Below, piece after piece: positions 7,707 to 16,954 of a stretch of 28,363 nt of DNA (position 1 is its first letter; every line of letters begins with the position of its first letter). The notes beneath the pieces are model-generated. The model was not told the DNA's origin, made no database searches, and worked only from the letters and a program-made list of their open reading frames with translations. The position numbers were made by a program, and so were the translations under genes. Source of the stretch: JBPOHE01 sp052035915 (GTDB lineage Bacteria > Pseudomonadota > Gammaproteobacteria > Chromatiales > Chromatiaceae); the NCBI GenBank assembly GCA_052035915.1, contig JBPOHE010000063.1, positions 1 to 28,363 on the forward strand, read 5' to 3'.

Positions 7707-8288
7707 ATGCCCTGGACTGAGACCAGCGGCTGGCGCTCCACCGGCATCCTGCTCATCCTGGCCGGGCTGGCTGCCGCCAGTTGGTGGCTGACTTCCGGCC
7801 TGGGTGACAGGCCTTCCGGGACCAGTCGGGATAGCCGGAGCCCGGAATACATCATCGAAGACCTCGAAGCCAGGGTCATGGGGCCGAACGGGCAACCCCG
7901 GCAAATACTCCGCAGTCCCCGAGTAGTACACTACGATACCGAGGACAAGACGAGCCTGGAGCACCCCCATCTCAGCCTCTACGGTCGCGATGCCCCACCC
8001 TGGGAGATCCGATCGGAGGCCGGAACCCTGCTGGAAAAAGGCGATCTGGTGTGGCTGCACGGGCGGGTCGAAATCGAGAGTGCCGAGGGCCCGGAGCACC
8101 GCCCCTATCGGATTCTGACCCGAGACCTGCGGGTGCGTCCCCATGATGATTACGCGGAAACCGATCAGCACATCGAGGTTTTCAGTCTGGAGGACTGGAT
8201 CCGGGCGGACGGCGCCCAGGTCTGGTTTGGCGAGCCCAGAAAACTCCGCTTCCTGTCACACACCAGAGGCTACTATGTCGTGCAATGA
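7707..8288 (+). CDS. lptC: LPS export protein LptC
   Basis: This 193-residue bitopic inner-membrane protein has one N-terminal transmembrane helix (about residues 11-28) and a periplasmic beta-jellyroll, as in LptC. LptC takes lipopolysaccharide from the LptB2FG transporter and passes it to LptA. Segments such as YIIEDLEARVMGPNGQPRQIL and the GEPRKLRFLSHTRGYY ending match the family in spacing. Its last 14 bases overlap the start of lptA, so the two are translationally coupled. The ATG at 7707 places the hydrophobic helix correctly but has only a weak ribosome-binding site. Confidence 0.9.
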   Translation: MPWTETSGWRSTGILLILAGLAAASWWLTSGLGDRPSGTSRDSRSPEYIIEDLEARVMGPNGQPRQILRSPRVVHYDTEDKTSLEHPHLSLYGRDAPPWEIRSEAGTLLEKGDLVWLHGRVEIESAEGPEHRPYRILTRDLRVRPHDDYAETDQHIEVFSLEDWIRADGAQVWFGEPRKLRFLSHTRGYYVVQ

Positions 8289-8852
8289 CTCCTGTCGCAG
8301 AGATTCCCACCGGGTTTTCGTCCGGCTTGGTGCCGGCTTTGTCGTCTGCGGATGCCTGCTCCTCGGCGAGGTGTACGCCCTCTCCAGCGACCGGGACCAA
8401 CCCATCAGCCTGGAGGCCAACAGCGTCGAGATCGACGAGGCCAAGGGGGTCAGCGTCTATCAGGGCGATGTCGTCGTAGTGCAGGGCAGCATCCGCATCA
8501 CCGCCGACAAGGTCAACGTCTATCAGAAAGACAAACGCACCGAAAAAATCCTCGCCGTCGGCAAACCCGCCACCTTCCGCCAGGTGGCCGACAACGGCCA
8601 GGAGACCACTGGCCGCGCCGCCCAGGCCGAGTATTTCGCCGACAGCGACGAACTCATCATGACCGGCGACGCCGTGCTCACCCAGGGGAAGGACCGCGCC
8701 GCCAGCGATCGCATCATCTACGACCGCAAGAATGCCCTCATCAAGGCCGGCGCCGCGGCCAAGGGTCAACAACGGGTACGCATCACCGTTGATCCCAAGG
8801 AAGGCGAAAAACCACCCGCCAAGACCGAACCCAAAGCCGTTCCCAAGAAACC

Positions 8853-8856
<4 letters not shown>
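8275..8856 (+). CDS. lptA: LPS transport periplasmic protein LptA
   Basis: This 193-residue secreted protein forms the periplasmic bridge that carries lipopolysaccharide from LptC to LptD. A signal peptide occupies about residues 1-35, with Arg residues, a hydrophobic core and probable cleavage after VYA. The OstA/LptA beta-jellyroll follows, with QPISLEANSVEIDEAKGV and GDVVVVQGS-type strands, then a Lys/Pro-rich tail. The frame stays open upstream to 8143, but I chose ATG at 8275 because AGAGG lies 5 bases before it and only this start gives a clean signal peptide. The stop overlaps the lptB start (ATGA). Confidence 0.92.
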
Positions 8857-9578
<722 letters not shown>

Positions 9579-9701
9579 GCGGCGAAACTGGATCGGACAA
9601 CTGGATCTCCAGTCGGATACCGGCCTGAACGCCTCTGCCAGCCGCCGCCAAGACTTAGGCTTGGGGTACAATGATAGGGACATTGGAAACATTTATTGAC
9701 C

Positions 9702-11177
9702 ATGAAACAGACGCTCCAGCTCCGCCTCGGTCAACACCTGACCATGACGCCCCAACTGCAACAGGCGATCCGGCTGTTGCAGCTCTCCACGCTCGACCTC
9801 AGGGACGAGATTCAACAGGTTCTGGAAAGCAACCTCATGCTGGAGATGGCCGAGGATTCCGGCGACAACCAGGGCAGTGACAACTCCTCCGGCGACGGGG
9901 CCTCCGAGTCGGACAGCTATGATGAAGATCTCGCCGCCAGTCAGGATCAGGAAACGGAGCGGGAAATCCAGGAACTCGACATCCCCGATACCCTGCCCAT
10001 CGACGAGGATTGGGAGGGCGGCCTGGACAATTACGGCACCTACTCGGGTGGGGGAGATGGCGACAAGGACTTCCTGCTCGAACGCGGAGGCGCCGAGAGC
10101 CTGAGGGATCATCTTCTCTGGCAGATGAACCTCACCCCCTTCGCGGATACGGACCTCGCCATCGCCCTGGCCATTATCGACTCCATCGGCGAAAGCGGTT
10201 ATCTCACCAGCAGTCTGGAAGAAATCCGGGTCGGACTGGGAAATGATGAGGTCACCCTGGACGAGGTGGAAGCGGTACTGCATCGTATCCAGCGTTTCGA
10301 CCCTCCTGGGGTGGGCGCGCGCAACGTACAAGAATGTCTGCTGCTGCAACTCCAGGAATTACCGCCCGAGACACCCTGGCGCGATACCGCCATCCTCATG
10401 TGCCGCCACCATTTCGCGGCCTTTACGTCCCAGGATCTGGCCCGCCTACGGCGTCTGCTCGGCGTGGACGAAAGCGAATTGGGTGAAATTGTCCGTCTGA
10501 TCCGTTCCCTGCATCCCCATCCCGGCACCCAGATCTCCACAGCGACCCCCGAATACCTGATCCCCGATGTTTTCGTCGTCAAACGCCAGGGCCTCTGGCG
10601 GGTGGAACTCAACCCGGACGCGACCCCCAGGTTGCGCGTCAACTCTGACTACGCCAGACTCATCAAGCGGGCGGATACCAGCGCCGACAACAATTACTTG
10701 AAACATCATCTCCAGGAAGCCCGTTGGTTCATCAAGAGCCTGGAGAGTCGCAACGAAACCCTGCTGAAGGTGGCACGCCAGATTGTCGAACTCCAACGCG
10801 ACTTCCTCGAAGATGGACCCGAGGCCATGCACCCCCTGGTGCTCCGGGATGTGGCCGAGGCCCTCGGCATGCACGAATCCACCATCTCCCGGGTCACCTC
10901 CAACAAATACATGCACACGCCGCGCGGGATCCTGGAGTTCAAATTCTTTTTTTCCAGTCATGTATCCACCAGTGCCGGTGGGGAATGCTCCGCCACCGCC
11001 ATTCGGGCCATGATCAAAAAGCTTATTGCCGCTGAATCCCGGGGCAAACCCCTCAGCGACATCACCATTGCCAACCTCCTGACCGAGCAGGGCATTCAGG
11101 TGGCCCGCAGGACGGTGGCAAAATATCGCGAAGCGATGGGTATTCCCTCGTCGAGCGAACGCAAGCGCCTTGTATAA
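9702..11177 (+). CDS. rpoN: RNA polymerase sigma-54 factor (RpoN)
   Basis: This 491-residue sigma-54 directs RNA polymerase to -24/-12 promoters that need enhancer-binding activators. Region I is the Gln/Leu-rich N terminus (about 1-50) that contacts activators. Region II is a long acidic linker (about 55-125). The core-binding part follows, then a helix-turn-helix around ESTISRVTSNKYM, and the RpoN box ARRTVAKYRE (468-477) near the C terminus. I chose ATG at 9702; an in-frame TTG two codons earlier is less likely. The gene sits 123 bases after lptB and 29 before hpf, the conserved order in gammaproteobacteria. Confidence 0.97.
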   Translation: MKQTLQLRLGQHLTMTPQLQQAIRLLQLSTLDLRDEIQQVLESNLMLEMAEDSGDNQGSDNSSGDGASESDSYDEDLAASQDQETEREIQELDIPDTLPIDEDWEGGLDNYGTYSGGGDGDKDFLLERGGAESLRDHLLWQMNLTPFADTDLAIALAIIDSIGESGYLTSSLEEIRVGLGNDEVTLDEVEAVLHRIQRFDPPGVGARNVQECLLLQLQELPPETPWRDTAILMCRHHFAAFTSQDLARLRRLLGVDESELGEIVRLIRSLHPHPGTQISTATPEYLIPDVFVVKRQGLWRVELNPDATPRLRVNSDYARLIKRADTSADNNYLKHHLQEARWFIKSLESRNETLLKVARQIVELQRDFLEDGPEAMHPLVLRDVAEALGMHESTISRVTSNKYMHTPRGILEFKFFFSSHVSTSAGGECSATAIRAMIKKLIAAESRGKPLSDITIANLLTEQGIQVARRTVAKYREAMGIPSSSERKRLV

Positions 11178-11206
11178 GCGCCCAATAGCGACAACAGGAG
11201 ACGATC

Positions 11207-11512
11207 ATGCAAATCAGCGTTACCGGCCATCATGTTGATATCACGGAAGCCCTGAGAAACTATGTAGGTACGAAATTCGATCGACTGGAGAGGCATTTCG
11301 ATAACGTGGCCAATGTCCATGTGGTGCTCAGCGTGGAAAAGCTCAGGCAGAAAGCGGAGGCCAAGCTGCACATGAACGGTAATCAGGTGTATGCCGACGC
11401 GGTACACGAAGATATGTACGCTGCTATTGACGAACTGATCGACAAGATCGACCGCCAGGTCATCAAGTACAAAGAAAAACTCAGCGAACGTCGCGGCCCT
11501 AGCGAACTCTAG
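11207..11512 (+). CDS. hpf: Ribosome hibernation promoting factor (short HPF)
   Basis: This 101-residue protein of the HPF/RaiA family binds the decoding region of the 30S subunit and promotes 100S dimer formation in stationary phase. It has the short-form length (no long-HPF C-terminal dimerisation domain), begins MQISVTGHHVDITEALRNYV as family members do, and has the Lys/Arg-rich C terminus that contacts rRNA. A good ribosome-binding site (AGGAGA) precedes the ATG. It is the usual gene immediately after rpoN. Confidence 0.95.
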   Translation: MQISVTGHHVDITEALRNYVGTKFDRLERHFDNVANVHVVLSVEKLRQKAEAKLHMNGNQVYADAVHEDMYAAIDELIDKIDRQVIKYKEKLSERRGPSEL

Positions 11513-11567
11513 CCGCTCCCGCCGAAACACGATAACCATCCCCATCACCGGTGCCCTCGAGGTGCGT

Positions 11568-12038
11568 ATGTTTCCCGTCAATTTTCTCGCCATTGAACGG
11601 ATCGGATGCCAGGTCGACATCACCAGCAAGAAGCGCGTGTTGGAACATCTGGGCAAACTGATGTCCGGCATCAGCCCCTCCCTGGCGACCTCCACCAAGA
11701 TATTCGACCGTTTGATGGAACGGGAACGCCTCGGGAGTACCGGGATCGGGGACGGCATCGCCATTCCCCACGCCCGACTGCGGGAGATCAATCAAGCCTA
11801 TGGCGCCTTTTTACAGCTCAAGGCCGGTATCAGCTTCGACGCCATCGACAACAGAACGGTCGACCTGGTGTTCGCCCTCGTGGTACCCGAAGCCGCCACC
11901 CAGGAGCATCTGCAACTGTTGGCCAATCTGGCCGCCATGTTCAGCGACGAAGACTTCTGTAGCCAGCTGCGCTCCGCCAAGACGACAGAGGCCATTTTGC
12001 AACTGATTCAAAGCCAGGAAGCCAAGCTGACCGCGTGA
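11568..12038 (+). CDS. ptsN: Nitrogen PTS EIIA protein (EIIA-Ntr)
   Basis: This 156-residue fructose-type EIIA acts as a regulatory phosphoacceptor in the nitrogen PTS rather than in sugar uptake. The phosphorylation site is the histidine in GIAIPHARL (H68 with this start). Start choice: GTG at 11562 and ATG at 11568 are both in frame; the ATG has GAGG 5 bases upstream and is preferred. It is followed without a gap by hprK (TGATG junction). In related bacteria it links phosphorelay state to potassium, nitrogen and envelope control. Confidence 0.94.
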   Translation: MFPVNFLAIERIGCQVDITSKKRVLEHLGKLMSGISPSLATSTKIFDRLMERERLGSTGIGDGIAIPHARLREINQAYGAFLQLKAGISFDAIDNRTVDLVFALVVPEAATQEHLQLLANLAAMFSDEDFCSQLRSAKTTEAILQLIQSQEAKLTA

Positions 12039-12982
12039 TGGATCCGCCCCTCAACCTCCGCGACCTCGTCGATGCCCTGGGAGAGAAGCTCGATCTCTCC
12101 TGGGTGGCGGGCGCGGAGTATGCCGAGTCCACCATCCTTGGTCGTCAGGCGGATGCCGGCAACCAGGCCATGGTGGGCTATCTCAACCTCATCCATCCGA
12201 ACCGTATCCAGGTCATCGGGCGATCGGAGTTGCTTTACCTTGCCGGCTTGGAACCGGGCGCCTATGAGGAGGCGTTGCGCACCCTCTTTGCCGCGCAACC
12301 CGCGACCATCCTCATCGCCGACGCCATCACCATGGACGACAGCCTGGTGGAGGCGGCGCGGGAGAACGCCATCCCGGTATTGGTCTCCCCCTTGTCGGAC
12401 AACCAGATCCTCTATCAGATCCAGTATTACCTCGCCTGCGCCCTGGCCCAGAAGACAACGCTGCACGGGGTGTTCATGGAGGTCATGGGCACCGGCATCC
12501 TCATCACCGGCGATGCCGGGGTGGGAAAGAGCGAACTCGCCCTCGAACTCATCACCCGCGGCCATCGGCTGGTAGCGGACGATGCCCCCCAGTTCTCGCG
12601 CATCGCCCCCGATATCATCAGCGGCACCTGTCCCCCCCTGCTGACGGATTTTCTCGAGGTTAGGGGTCTGGGGATACTCAACATTCGGGCGATGTTCGGC
12701 GATTCCGCCATCAAGAGCAGCAAATATCTGCGCCTCATCGTCCGGCTACAGCGGATGGACAACGACCTGCTCGCCAGCATGGACCGGCTCGATGGCAGTT
12801 ACTCGGAGATACCCGTACTGGGAGTCAGGGTCCCCCAGGTGATCATCCCCGTAGCCCCGGGCCGCAGCCTGGCTATCCTGGTCGAGGCCGCGATACGGAA
12901 CCATGTCTTACGTCTCAAGGGATACAAGGCCAGCGCGGATTTTGCCGAACGCCAACTCAGCCTGCTGGGGATACCGGGTTGA
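12038..12982 (+). CDS. hprK: HPr kinase/phosphorylase
   Basis: This 314-residue bifunctional enzyme phosphorylates and dephosphorylates a serine of HPr. The N-terminal DRTGG-like domain covers about 1-125 and the kinase domain has the P-loop GDAGVGKS (158-165), LVADDA after it, and the HPrK signature LEVRGLGILNI. The start is ATG at 12038 overlapping the ptsN stop (a GTG one codon earlier is in frame). Enteric bacteria lack this gene; its presence together with an HPr carrying Ser46 shows that the serine branch of PTS regulation is probably active here. No CcpA-type partner is visible in the window. Confidence 0.95.
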   Translation: MDPPLNLRDLVDALGEKLDLSWVAGAEYAESTILGRQADAGNQAMVGYLNLIHPNRIQVIGRSELLYLAGLEPGAYEEALRTLFAAQPATILIADAITMDDSLVEAARENAIPVLVSPLSDNQILYQIQYYLACALAQKTTLHGVFMEVMGTGILITGDAGVGKSELALELITRGHRLVADDAPQFSRIAPDIISGTCPPLLTDFLEVRGLGILNIRAMFGDSAIKSSKYLRLIVRLQRMDNDLLASMDRLDGSYSEIPVLGVRVPQVIIPVAPGRSLAILVEAAIRNHVLRLKGYKASADFAERQLSLLGIPG

Positions 12983-13089
12983 GGCCAGGGGCAGCGGGAC
13001 GGGGAGGATACAAACCCTGGGCAAGGACCGGCCTGGGTTCTATCATTTTTGGCTTTTGAACGCTTGCGACCACAGCATCGGCCTCTGGT

Positions 13090-13947
13090 ATGAAACAGGT
13101 CATCGTTTCCGGACTCTCGGGCTCAGGCAAAAGTATCGCCCTGCATACCCTTGAGGACGTCGGCTTCTATTGCATCGACAACCTCCCGGTCCGATTACTG
13201 GAGGGCTTTGCCGACGAACTCATCCGTACCCGGGCGAGCAAATACCGGCTGACCGCGGTTGGCATAGACGCCCGCAACGAGGCCGAGGATCTGCAACTCG
13301 TCCTTCCCCTGGTCGAACGTCTGCGCCGCAACGGCATCCGTTGCGAGATCGTTTTTCTCGACGCCGAAGAAGACGTCCTCATCCGCCGTTTTAGCGAGAC
13401 CCGCCGCCCCCATCCCCTGACCAAACAGCACTTGGCCCTGGCCGACGCCATCCGGCTCGAGCGCGCCTTGTTGGAACCCTTCTCCAGCATCGCCGATCTA
13501 CGCATCGACACCTCCCATACCAACGTCCATCAGCTACGGGCCTTGATCCGGGACCGGCTGGCCGATCCGGCCATCACCCGGCTGTCACTCTTGTTCCAAT
13601 CCTTCGGCTACAAGAACGCCGTACCCCGGGATGCCGACTTCGTCTTCGACCTTCGCTGCCTGCCAAACCCCTATTGGCATCCGGAATTACGCCCACTCAC
13701 CGGCCTCGACCCCGAGATCGCCGCCTTCCTCTCCGCCCAGTCCGAGGTGCAGCGCATGCAGGCGGACCTCATCGGCTTTCTGGAACACTGGCTATCGCGC
13801 TTCGAGAACGGTGGCCGCAGCTATCTGACCGTCGCCTTCGGTTGCACCGGCGGGCAGCATCGCTCGGTCTATATGGCGAACCAGATGGCCCAGCATTTCC
13901 AGGCCGCCGGACAACGGGTATTGGTGAGGCATCGGGAGTTGTCATGA
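13090..13947 (+). CDS. rapZ: RNase adapter protein RapZ
   Basis: This 285-residue protein has the P-loop GLSGSGKS (8-15) at its N terminus and the conserved C-terminal FGCTGGQHRSVY segment. In E. coli RapZ binds small RNA GlmZ, recruits RNase E and senses glucosamine 6-phosphate, so controlling cell-envelope precursor supply. That assignment is family knowledge; whether GlmZ exists here is not visible. A 107-base gap separates it from hprK, and its stop overlaps the EIIA-Man start (ATGA). Its place in the PTS cluster is the conserved one. Confidence 0.95.
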   Translation: MKQVIVSGLSGSGKSIALHTLEDVGFYCIDNLPVRLLEGFADELIRTRASKYRLTAVGIDARNEAEDLQLVLPLVERLRRNGIRCEIVFLDAEEDVLIRRFSETRRPHPLTKQHLALADAIRLERALLEPFSSIADLRIDTSHTNVHQLRALIRDRLADPAITRLSLLFQSFGYKNAVPRDADFVFDLRCLPNPYWHPELRPLTGLDPEIAAFLSAQSEVQRMQADLIGFLEHWLSRFENGGRSYLTVAFGCTGGQHRSVYMANQMAQHFQAAGQRVLVRHRELS

Positions 13948-14342
13948 GCGTCGGTCTGCTCATCGTCACCCACAACAAAATTGGCAGTGTCCTCCTGGAT
14001 ACGGCGACCAAGATGCTGGGATTCTGCCCGCTGCTGACCCAGACCATGGCGATCTCCAATGATTGCAACCCCGACCAGATACGCCAAGGGGCGCGCTCCC
14101 TGGTCGCCAACCTGGACCAGGGTGATGGTGTCCTGGTGTTGACCGACATGTATGGTTCCACCCCCAGCAATATCGCCACCTCGCTCAGTGAGCCGGGCAG
14201 GGTCAAGGTCGTTGCCGGTGTCAATCTGCCCATGCTGGTGCGCGTATTGAACTATCCTCATCTCAGCCTCGAATCCATCACCAACAAGGCCCTGAGTGGT
14301 GGCTGCGACGGTATCCTGCTCTGCGGGGAAAACGACACCTGA
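13944..14342 (+). CDS. PTS EIIA component, mannose family
   Basis: This 132-residue EIIA-Man type domain stands alone without the IIB, IIC or IID partners. The probable phosphorylation site is H10 in LLIVTHNKIG, matching His10 of the E. coli mannose EIIA. The segment DMYGSTPSNIA (about 68-78) is typical of the family. The ATG overlaps the rapZ stop. With no permease nearby, it probably serves as a regulatory phosphoacceptor from HPr, as in other proteobacterial hprK clusters; its target is unknown. Confidence 0.9.
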   Translation: MSVGLLIVTHNKIGSVLLDTATKMLGFCPLLTQTMAISNDCNPDQIRQGARSLVANLDQGDGVLVLTDMYGSTPSNIATSLSEPGRVKVVAGVNLPMLVRVLNYPHLSLESITNKALSGGCDGILLCGENDT

Positions 14343-14364
14343 TTCCAATGAGTAATAAAAAGTC

Positions 14365-14634
14365 ATGATTCGCAAGGATATCCTCATCATCAACAAACTC
14401 GGCCTGCATGCCCGGGCCGCCGCCAAGCTGGTCACCTGCGCCAGCCAGTATCAGAGCGATGTGCACCTGGAAAAAAATGCCCGCCGGGTGAACGGCAAAA
14501 GCATCATGGGGGTGATGATGCTCGCTGCCAGCAAAGGCTCCCAGATCACCCTGGAGGTGGGCGGCGTGGATGAAACCGCGGCCTTTACGGCGCTGGAAAA
14601 ACTCATCAATAACCGTTTCGGGGAGTCTGAGTGA
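14365..14634 (+). CDS. ptsH: Phosphocarrier protein HPr
   Basis: This 89-residue HPr relays phosphate from EI to the EIIA proteins. The catalytic histidine is H15 in KLGLHARAAA. The regulatory serine is S46 in NGKSIMGVMML, the form recognised by HPr kinase, which is encoded 1.4 kb upstream. Both positions match the canonical numbering exactly. The stop overlaps the GTG start of ptsI (GTGA), so HPr and EI are translationally coupled. Confidence 0.96.
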   Translation: MIRKDILIINKLGLHARAAAKLVTCASQYQSDVHLEKNARRVNGKSIMGVMMLAASKGSQITLEVGGVDETAAFTALEKLINNRFGESE

Positions 14635-16367
14635 GTCTGGCCTGCCTGGGCGTCGGCATAAGCGGCTCCCGCCGTCTCGCCACGGGCGAGGCCCATCTGC
14701 TGATTCGTCATGCCTTCGAGGCCCAACCCCGCCACATCGACCCGGAGCGGATCGAGTCCGAGATCACCAGGTTCCGCCAGGCCGTCATCGCCGCCCAGGC
14801 CCATCTGCAACAGGTAAGGCGGCAAATCCCGGCGGACCTTCAGACGGACGTGGCCGCCTTCATCGATTCCCATCTCCTCATGCTGGAGGATCCGCTCATC
14901 GCCGAGATCCCCATCCAACTGATCCGCCAGCACAGACACTCCGCCGAGTGGGCGTTGCAGATCCAATGGGAGGAGTTGGTGCAACGTTTCGACGAGATGG
15001 AGGATCCCCTGCTTCGCAGCCGCAAGGACGATGTGGAGCATGTGGTGCAACAGGTCCAGAAGGCCCTGCTGGAACAACATCAGGACAGCGAGCCGCCTCA
15101 ATCCCTGGCCGGACGGGTGATCATCGCCCAGGACATCACCCCGGCCGATGCCATTCAGTTACGCGGCCAGGGCATCGTCGCCTTCGTTACCGAATTCGGC
15201 AACCCCATGTCCCACACCGCCATCCTCGCCCGCAGCCTGGGCATCCCGGCCGTGGTCGGGGTACGCCAGGCCACCCAGTTGCTGCATCAGGGGGAAACCC
15301 TGGTGGTGGATGGGGCCCATGGGGTGGTGCTGGCCAATCTGGACCCCAGGGTATTGAGCGGATTGCGGCAAAAAATCGCCCACCAGGAAACGGAGATGAC
15401 CCACCTGCGGCGTTCCGTCGACCATCCGGCGGTGACCAAGGACGGACAAAGGATCACGCTGCAAGCCAATATCGAGTTTGCCGAGGACATCCATGACCTC
15501 ATCACCGCCAAGGCGGAAGGCGTAGGGCTGTATCGAACCGAATTTCTCTATCTGAACCGCAAGGATATCCCCGATGAGGAAGAGCACTTCGAGAACTATC
15601 TGCGCATCGTCGTCGGCTTGCGGGGTCTCCCCCTCACCATCCGCACCCTGGATCTCGGCGCCGACAAAGCCGTCGATAGCTGTGCCCTGCCCAGCCTCCA
15701 TAGCTGCAATCCGGCGCTGGGGTTACGGGCCTTGCGCCTCTGTCTCAAGGAGCCGGATCTCATCCGCCCCCAGTTGCGGGCCATTTTGCGGGTCTCCGCC
15801 TACGGACGGGTGCGGATGCTGTTCCCCATGCTGTCGAGCCTGCGGGAACTCCTGCGGATCAAGGCCATGGTGGCGGAAACCATGGTCGAGCTGGAAGCCG
15901 CCGACATCCCCTTCACCCGCAACATCCCGCTCGGCGGCATGATCGAGGTGCCCGCGGCCGCCCTTTCGTCCGCCGCCTTTGCCCGTCATCTGGATTTCTT
16001 CTCCATCGGCACCAACGACCTGATCCAATACACCCTGGCGGTGGATCGCGTCGCCGACGAAGTCAACCACCTCTTCGACCCCCTGCACCCGGCCGTGCTG
16101 TACCTGATCAAACTGACCATCGAGGCCGCCCGGGCCGCCCACATCCCGGTCTCCCTGTGCGGCGAGATGGCGGGAGATATCCGCTACACCCGGCTCTTGT
16201 TGGGTATGGGTCTGCGGGAATTCAGCATGCAGCCCGGGGCTATCCTGGAGGTGAAACGCCTGGTCCGGGAAAGTCACCTCGGTCGCTTGGAACGCAAGGT
16301 AAAGGAACTCTTCGCCGCCCTGGATCAAGATGACATGAGCGACTTGATCGACGACATCCTGTCCTGA
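14631..16367 (+). CDS. ptsI: PTS enzyme I (phosphoenolpyruvate-protein phosphotransferase)
   Basis: This 578-residue EI takes phosphate from phosphoenolpyruvate and gives it to HPr. The HPr-binding helical domain lies at about 30-145, the phosphohistidine domain holds H195 in NPMSHTAILARS, and the C-terminal PEP-binding barrel contains GVGLYRTEFLY, SIGTNDLIQYTLAVDR and the conserved cysteine in SLCGEMAG. No N-terminal GAF domain is present, so this is the sugar-type EI form and not the PtsP form usual for the nitrogen PTS. It starts with GTG at 14631, with GGGAG 5 bases upstream inside ptsH. Confidence 0.95.
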   Translation: MSLACLGVGISGSRRLATGEAHLLIRHAFEAQPRHIDPERIESEITRFRQAVIAAQAHLQQVRRQIPADLQTDVAAFIDSHLLMLEDPLIAEIPIQLIRQHRHSAEWALQIQWEELVQRFDEMEDPLLRSRKDDVEHVVQQVQKALLEQHQDSEPPQSLAGRVIIAQDITPADAIQLRGQGIVAFVTEFGNPMSHTAILARSLGIPAVVGVRQATQLLHQGETLVVDGAHGVVLANLDPRVLSGLRQKIAHQETEMTHLRRSVDHPAVTKDGQRITLQANIEFAEDIHDLITAKAEGVGLYRTEFLYLNRKDIPDEEEHFENYLRIVVGLRGLPLTIRTLDLGADKAVDSCALPSLHSCNPALGLRALRLCLKEPDLIRPQLRAILRVSAYGRVRMLFPMLSSLRELLRIKAMVAETMVELEAADIPFTRNIPLGGMIEVPAAALSSAAFARHLDFFSIGTNDLIQYTLAVDRVADEVNHLFDPLHPAVLYLIKLTIEAARAAHIPVSLCGEMAGDIRYTRLLLGMGLREFSMQPGAILEVKRLVRESHLGRLERKVKELFAALDQDDMSDLIDDILS

Positions 16368-16462
16368 TCGGCTGTTCTTGAGTGGTCGAGCGCGGGTACC
16401 GGCACTGAATTCCCCGATCGGAGAAAGGCCCACAAGGAATTGGTGTGAGCGCCCAGCGGTTC

Positions 16463-16579
16463 CGGGCATCGACTGAAAATGGCCTTTTTTCGTTCTGTTT
16501 ACGAGAACAATACATCACCTGAAACGGTATTGTTCTCCATTCGAGAACAGAAAATCTGGCCAAACAGCCCGTGCCCGAG
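16463..16579 (-). repeat. 118-bp symmetric palindromic element, copy B
   Basis: Best read on the minus strand. Outer ends are CGGGCATCG (16463-16471) and GCCCGAG (16573-16579). The palindromes are GTTCT/AGAAC (16492-16496 and 16504-16508) and GTTCTC/GAGAAC (16532-16537 and 16543-16548), with centres 40 bases apart. On the minus strand the stretch from AGAACG through the A-run and GGCCATTTTC to CGATGCCCGG is nearly identical to the same part of copy C. A second tail with GCCCGAGAG at the other end matches copy A, so the element is symmetric overall. Confidence 0.7.
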
Positions 16580-16606
16580 AGCCATTTATCGATTTCAGGG
16601 TCAGCC

Positions 16607-16650
16607 TAGGCTAGTGTTGAGGCACCAAGCGCCGAAACCCAGCTTTTTGG
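16607..16650. repeat. Degenerate REP-like half unit
   Basis: The stretch GGCTAGTGTTGAGGC (16609-16623) continuing to GAAACCCAGC (16634-16643) matches one half of the complete REP-doublet 95 bases downstream, with several substitutions. CTAG stands where GTAG would be expected. It looks like an old, decayed single unit. Confidence 0.5.
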
Positions 16651-16671
16651 TGTAGGGAAAAGGGCTACCTC

Positions 16672-16822
16672 ATACCATTTCTCGATAGGTATTATCGATA
16701 TTCGTAGGCTGGTGTTGAGGCGCGAAGCGCTGAAACCCAGCTTCTCAGTAGCTGGGATTCGCTTCGCTCATCGCCAGCCTACCCCGAGGCTTTCAGGCGG
16801 ATAAACTAATAGGAAATGGTAT
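16672..16822. repeat. REP-doublet/MITE-like repeat, copy 2 (complete)
   Basis: This 151-bp element is bounded by perfect 10-base inverted ends, ATACCATTTC (16672-16681) and GAAATGGTAT (16813-16822). Inside is the hairpin from GTAGGCTGG (16704-16712) to CCAGCCTAC (16774-16782), with the same nested arms as copy 1. Bases 16672-16796 are nearly identical to the reverse complement of 1-124. The two copies therefore face each other across about 16.5 kb. No open frame lies inside; mobilisation would need a transposase encoded elsewhere. Confidence 0.75.
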
Positions 16823-16920
16823 CACTGCTGGAAAGGGCATGTGCCCCGTCCCGAGCTTTTTCGGCCCTCCACAAGCCAACCTACGCGGCTTAGCCTGAAT
16901 TGGCGGTTAAAAAAACATGC

Positions 16921-16950
16921 GTGCGATTACGTTTCGCTAATCGCACCTAC
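16921..16950 (-). repeat. GTAG-flanked REP-like hairpin
   Basis: GTGCGATTA (16921-16929) pairs perfectly with TAATCGCAC (16938-16946) around an 8-base loop. On the minus strand the hairpin is preceded by GTAG, the tetranucleotide found at the foot of REP hairpins recognised by REP-associated tyrosine transposases. It lies just downstream of the unknown membrane protein gene and might also act as a weak terminator, though no T-run follows. Confidence 0.55.
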
Positions 16951-16954
16951 GGCC

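Larger units (their letters stand above)
16368..16954. other. Repeat-dense intergenic stretch after ptsI
   Basis: These 587 bases between the convergent ends of ptsI and the unknown membrane protein gene contain no supportable gene. They hold four repeats: the 118-bp palindromic element copy B, a degenerate REP-like unit, the complete REP-doublet element, and a GTAG-hairpin repeat beside the end of the unknown gene. Convergent gene ends are a common resting place for such repeats, where insertion does least harm. Confidence 0.6.

Noticed and set aside
6768..8171. A 467-codon minus-strand frame across kdsD, kdsC and lptC
   Set aside because: It runs antisense through three well-supported genes and the gap between them and has no domain.
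9667..9672. TACAAT as a -10 box for rpoN
   Set aside because: No -35 sequence at a suitable distance, so it is not supported as a promoter.
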